Below are positions 5,025 through 6,789 of a stretch of 6,789 nucleotides of DNA, piece by piece. A program made the translations under genes and the position numbers. Source of the stretch: CAZECE01 sp964510525 (GTDB lineage Bacteria; Pseudomonadota; Gammaproteobacteria; Pseudomonadales; JANQJO01); the NCBI GenBank assembly GCA_964510525.1, contig CAZECE010000150.1:1-6789 (forward strand), in the 5' to 3' direction. Below the pieces are notes generated by a model, which was not told the DNA's origin, ran no database searches, and saw only the letters and a list, made by a program, of their open reading frames with translations. The number at the start of each line of letters is the position of its first letter. Position 1 is the stretch's first letter.

Positions 5025-6561
5025 AGTTTTGCAGGGCATCCCTAACAAGGACTTCGTTGTCGGAAGAGCCGGATGGGCAGGTCTTGATTCTTAGCGTTTC
5101 CCATTCATCTTGATTCAGGTTAAAAATGTCTTGAAGCCTGTTGCTGTCTTCTGCGCTGATGTCAGCGGATAGGCATTTTACATCCAGAGCGTGGGTGGCT
5201 GAGTTGATGATCAGACCGTAATAGTCTGCTGTATTGCACACTTCTGTTTTTGAAGGTTCAGTGGTTAGTTCAACTGGCGCTTTAGATAAGTCTGAGTAAG
5301 CAGTACCTTCAAGAGCCTCGCACATTCTATAGACACTTTCTTTTGGCACTAAAGTATCCACACCGCCTTGCAGCATAAATATTTTGGTACCTTCAAGTTC
5401 CTCGGTTAGGTCGGGGTAGCTGTTATTCCATATCCATTCGCCGTTACCGTTTGCATCTTCGTTTATATCGGCAATACGTAAATAATCTTTGAAAAGCCCT
5501 CGGGCTGTGTTGTAACGCTCATCGCTGTAAAAGCCCCCTTCTTTAAGTTGCTCATAGTAAAAAGTGAAATCGATTGGGCCATACAAGGATAAGATACTGC
5601 CAACGGTCACGTCTGTTGGCGCATTTGTTGCCGCATAGAAGGCGAGTTGGGCGCCGGCTGATTGGCCGCCTACGTGAAATGGTTTGTTAACATCTGCACC
5701 GTAGAGGGCGCCATTGTTTTTAATCCATGCTAATGCATCTTCAACGTCTTGTTGAATAATGTCACCATATTTTCCACTGCATGCTGCGGGTGCATCCTGG
5801 TCGCCGGTGAGGTGGTAATAGGGCGCAAAAACAATGTAGTCTTTTGCTGTCAGGTTTGGAGCAAACATGGCCGCTGATAGTAATGAGCTTAATGAACGGT
5901 ATCGCCAGCCGCCACCATGAAAAAAGACATAGGGCGTCAGGTCGCTGGCTTCGGGGTTATTCGTGAAAATCGTCATTTCAAGTTCACAACCCGTTGTAGA
6001 CTGCTTGTAAGCGACTCTTTTAGAGAAAGGCATTGGGTGCTCGGTTTGGTCCAGGGCCAGAAGCTGGACTGTTGAACCATAGTCAAGAGACCAGTTGGTT
6101 TCTGTCATGCCTGCGGCTTCTGGCATCAGCGTAACGGCCTCTGACCATTGATTGGGATCACCAAATTGCTTGTTTTTTTGCGTGATGTTGTCTTGGCAAA
6201 ACTGAGTAAAGGAGGCTCCGTCAATTTCTGTTGGTTCGCCTTTGCATTCTGAATTAAAGAAATAGCTTCCCGTGGTGCCAACGGCAGGGTAATCGGCTGC
6301 AATGCAGTTTTGGTCATTCAATTGATACAGCTGGGGTTTTTCCATATCGTTTGTGAGCGCTGATTCGATGAGGTCGCATTCGAGGTCGGTGTTTCCCACG
6401 AACTCATTTAAATTGTTGCTGATGTCTTGTGGTGCTTCTGAGGTGGGGCTGTCTTCGTCGCTGTCAATGCAGCCTTGTAATGCTAATGATAAAACTGTTA
6501 TTACGGTTAACAGTGTTTTTGAGTGTCGGTGTGTACGTTCAGTGGGATTGTTAATCATCAT
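4975..6561 (-). CDS. Predicted lipoprotein carboxylesterase/lipase, alpha/beta-hydrolase fold
   Basis: This is a probable esterase of the hormone-sensitive-lipase/carboxylesterase type, anchored by lipid on the cell surface or in the periplasm. Residues 16-30 form a hydrophobic signal followed by the lipobox LQG-Cys31; Ile at +2 suggests the outer membrane. The catalytic domain starts at about 185. HGGGW at 215-219 is the oxyanion-hole motif and G-Q-Ser301-A-G (299-303) is the nucleophile elbow. Asp402 (QGGVDTLVP) and His457 (SATHALD) are the likely partners. Residues 32-180 match nothing I recognise. Ten cysteines besides Cys31 (62, 86, 106, 122, 192, 261, 414, 442, 463, 495) suggest disulfides outside the cytoplasm. 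The C-terminus ends in DNYLGE repeats. ATG 6556-6558 is 7 bases from the TAGG-like RBS and may be used instead of 6559-6561. The substrate is unknown. Confidence 0.88.
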   Translation of the reverse strand: MMINNPTERTHRHSKTLLTVITVLSLALQGCIDSDEDSPTSEAPQDISNNLNEFVGNTDLECDLIESALTNDMEKPQLYQLNDQNCIAADYPAVGTTGSYFFNSECKGEPTEIDGASFTQFCQDNITQKNKQFGDPNQWSEAVTLMPEAAGMTETNWSLDYGSTVQLLALDQTEHPMPFSKRVAYKQSTTGCELEMTIFTNNPEASDLTPYVFFHGGGWRYRSLSSLLSAAMFAPNLTAKDYIVFAPYYHLTGDQDAPAACSGKYGDIIQQDVEDALAWIKNNGALYGADVNKPFHVGGQSAGAQLAFYAATNAPTDVTVGSILSLYGPIDFTFYYEQLKEGGFYSDERYNTARGLFKDYLRIADINEDANGNGEWIWNNSYPDLTEELEGTKIFMLQGGVDTLVPKESVYRMCEALEGTAYSDLSKAPVELTTEPSKTEVCNTADYYGLIINSATHALDVKCLSADISAEDSNRLQDIFNLNQDEWETLRIKTCPSGSSDNEVLVRDALQNYLDNYLGEDNYLGEGN

Positions 6562-6572
6562 AGTGCCTACAA

Positions 6573-6730
6573 GTTAAAAGCCAGTAGTTGATGCAATCCT
6601 TGCCATATACAAAGAACAATAGAAGATCCTAGCGTTGCTCTGAGCACGCATACTAATAAATAGACTAAAAAATAGCCAGCTTTAGGGTGCTGATGTCACA
6701 CTCAGTAACAAATTACTACTGGCTTTTTAC
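6573..6730. repeat. 158-bp segment bounded by 16-bp inverted repeats
   Basis: The left end, 6573-6588 (gttaaaagccagtagt), and the reverse complement of the right end, 6715-6730 (gtaaaaagccagtagt), agree at 15 of 16 bases, including 13 perfect in a row. No clear target-site duplication flanks the pair, and no coding frame lies inside. It could be a MITE-like remnant, or a structured leader or terminator region, since it lies only 11 bases upstream of the hydrolase start. The inverted repeat is certain; its nature is not. Confidence 0.5.
6667..6724 (-). terminator. Candidate terminator-like hairpin upstream of the hydrolase gene
   Basis: Read on the minus strand, AGCCAG (complement of 6719-6724) can pair with CTGGCT (complement of 6674-6679), which is followed by ATTTTTT. 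The intervening 39 bases contain a second small hairpin, AGTAA-TTTG-TTACT. The same AGCCAG strand could instead pair over 13 bases with the distal repeat at 6576-6588. This arrangement could be a factor-dependent or attenuating leader, or the end of an upstream transcript. The 6-bp stem with a long loop makes it a weak intrinsic terminator. Confidence 0.3.
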
Positions 6731-6789
6731 AGGGCCCTTATGGCGACTCTTTGATCTTTATTGCCACAAAGCGAGCTCGACCCCGTCGA
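6731..6789. other. Right edge, no gene identified
   Basis: The last 59 bases contain no recognisable coding sequence. On the minus strand one frame is open from the edge to a TAA at 6728-6730, another to a TAA at 6742-6744 and the third to a TAA at about 6758-6760, but none gives a family-specific peptide. The terminal 18 bases or so are GC-rich, which is too short to interpret. Confidence 0.3.

Noticed and set aside
4842..5048. 68-codon minus-strand frame bridging the hydrolase end and the His-rich start
   Set aside because: It is a shifted reading of the DNYLGE repeats and the intergenic gap, with no RBS or recognisable domain.
6573..6730. Integron attC site
   Set aside because: The inverted repeat ends do not match RYYYAAC/GTTRRRY core sites, and no integrase or gene cassettes are visible.

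Overview
The window looks like a gammaproteobacterial chromosome fragment. The evidence is the rnc-era-recO-pdxJ gene order, closely packed genes on the + strand, and E. coli/Pseudomonas-like motifs in every housekeeping product. A roughly 50% GC Gram-negative host is likely, and the lipobox lipoprotein and exported His-rich protein fit a cell with an outer membrane. I cannot assign a genus.

Left end (1-335): this stretch does not belong with the rest. Positions 1-332 on the minus strand encode an internal piece of the primary sigma factor RpoD at about 64% GC over 1-300. The piece lacks both ends. It runs directly into the 3' tail of rnc (RNase III) on the + strand. The two homologies share about 15-18 bases at 318-335. 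Both genes are broken at the join, so this is most probably a chimeric contig or clone.

318-2931, + strand: the rnc tail (stop at 504-506), era (524-1432), recO (start at 1413, overlapping era) and pdxJ (2209-2931) form a conserved operon. Its products cover RNA processing and ribosome assembly, recombinational repair, and pyridoxal-phosphate synthesis. acpS, which often follows pdxJ, is absent.

2992-6561, minus strand: three genes converge on pdxJ. These are an Amt/AmtB ammonium channel without a neighbouring glnK, a secreted protein whose mature part is about one quarter histidine (4406-4861), and a predicted lipoprotein alpha/beta-hydrolase with many cysteines (4975-6561). amt has a good sigma70-type promoter whose spacer is almost filled by a perfect 15-bp dyad. 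The His-rich gene has an 8-bp-arm dyad directly against its ribosome binding site. Both the His-rich gene and the hydrolase gene contain 18-bp (6-codon) tandem repeats. In the hydrolase these repeats run through the stop codon.

6562-6789: no gene is visible. It holds a 158-bp segment bounded by 16-bp inverted repeats (15/16 match) with an additional internal half-repeat followed by a T-run on the minus strand. It could be a small mobile-element remnant or a leader able to form alternative hairpins ahead of the hydrolase gene.

There is no evidence for a complete new multi-gene system. The most unusual items are the chimeric junction, the His-rich exported protein with its control dyad, and the structured region upstream of the hydrolase.
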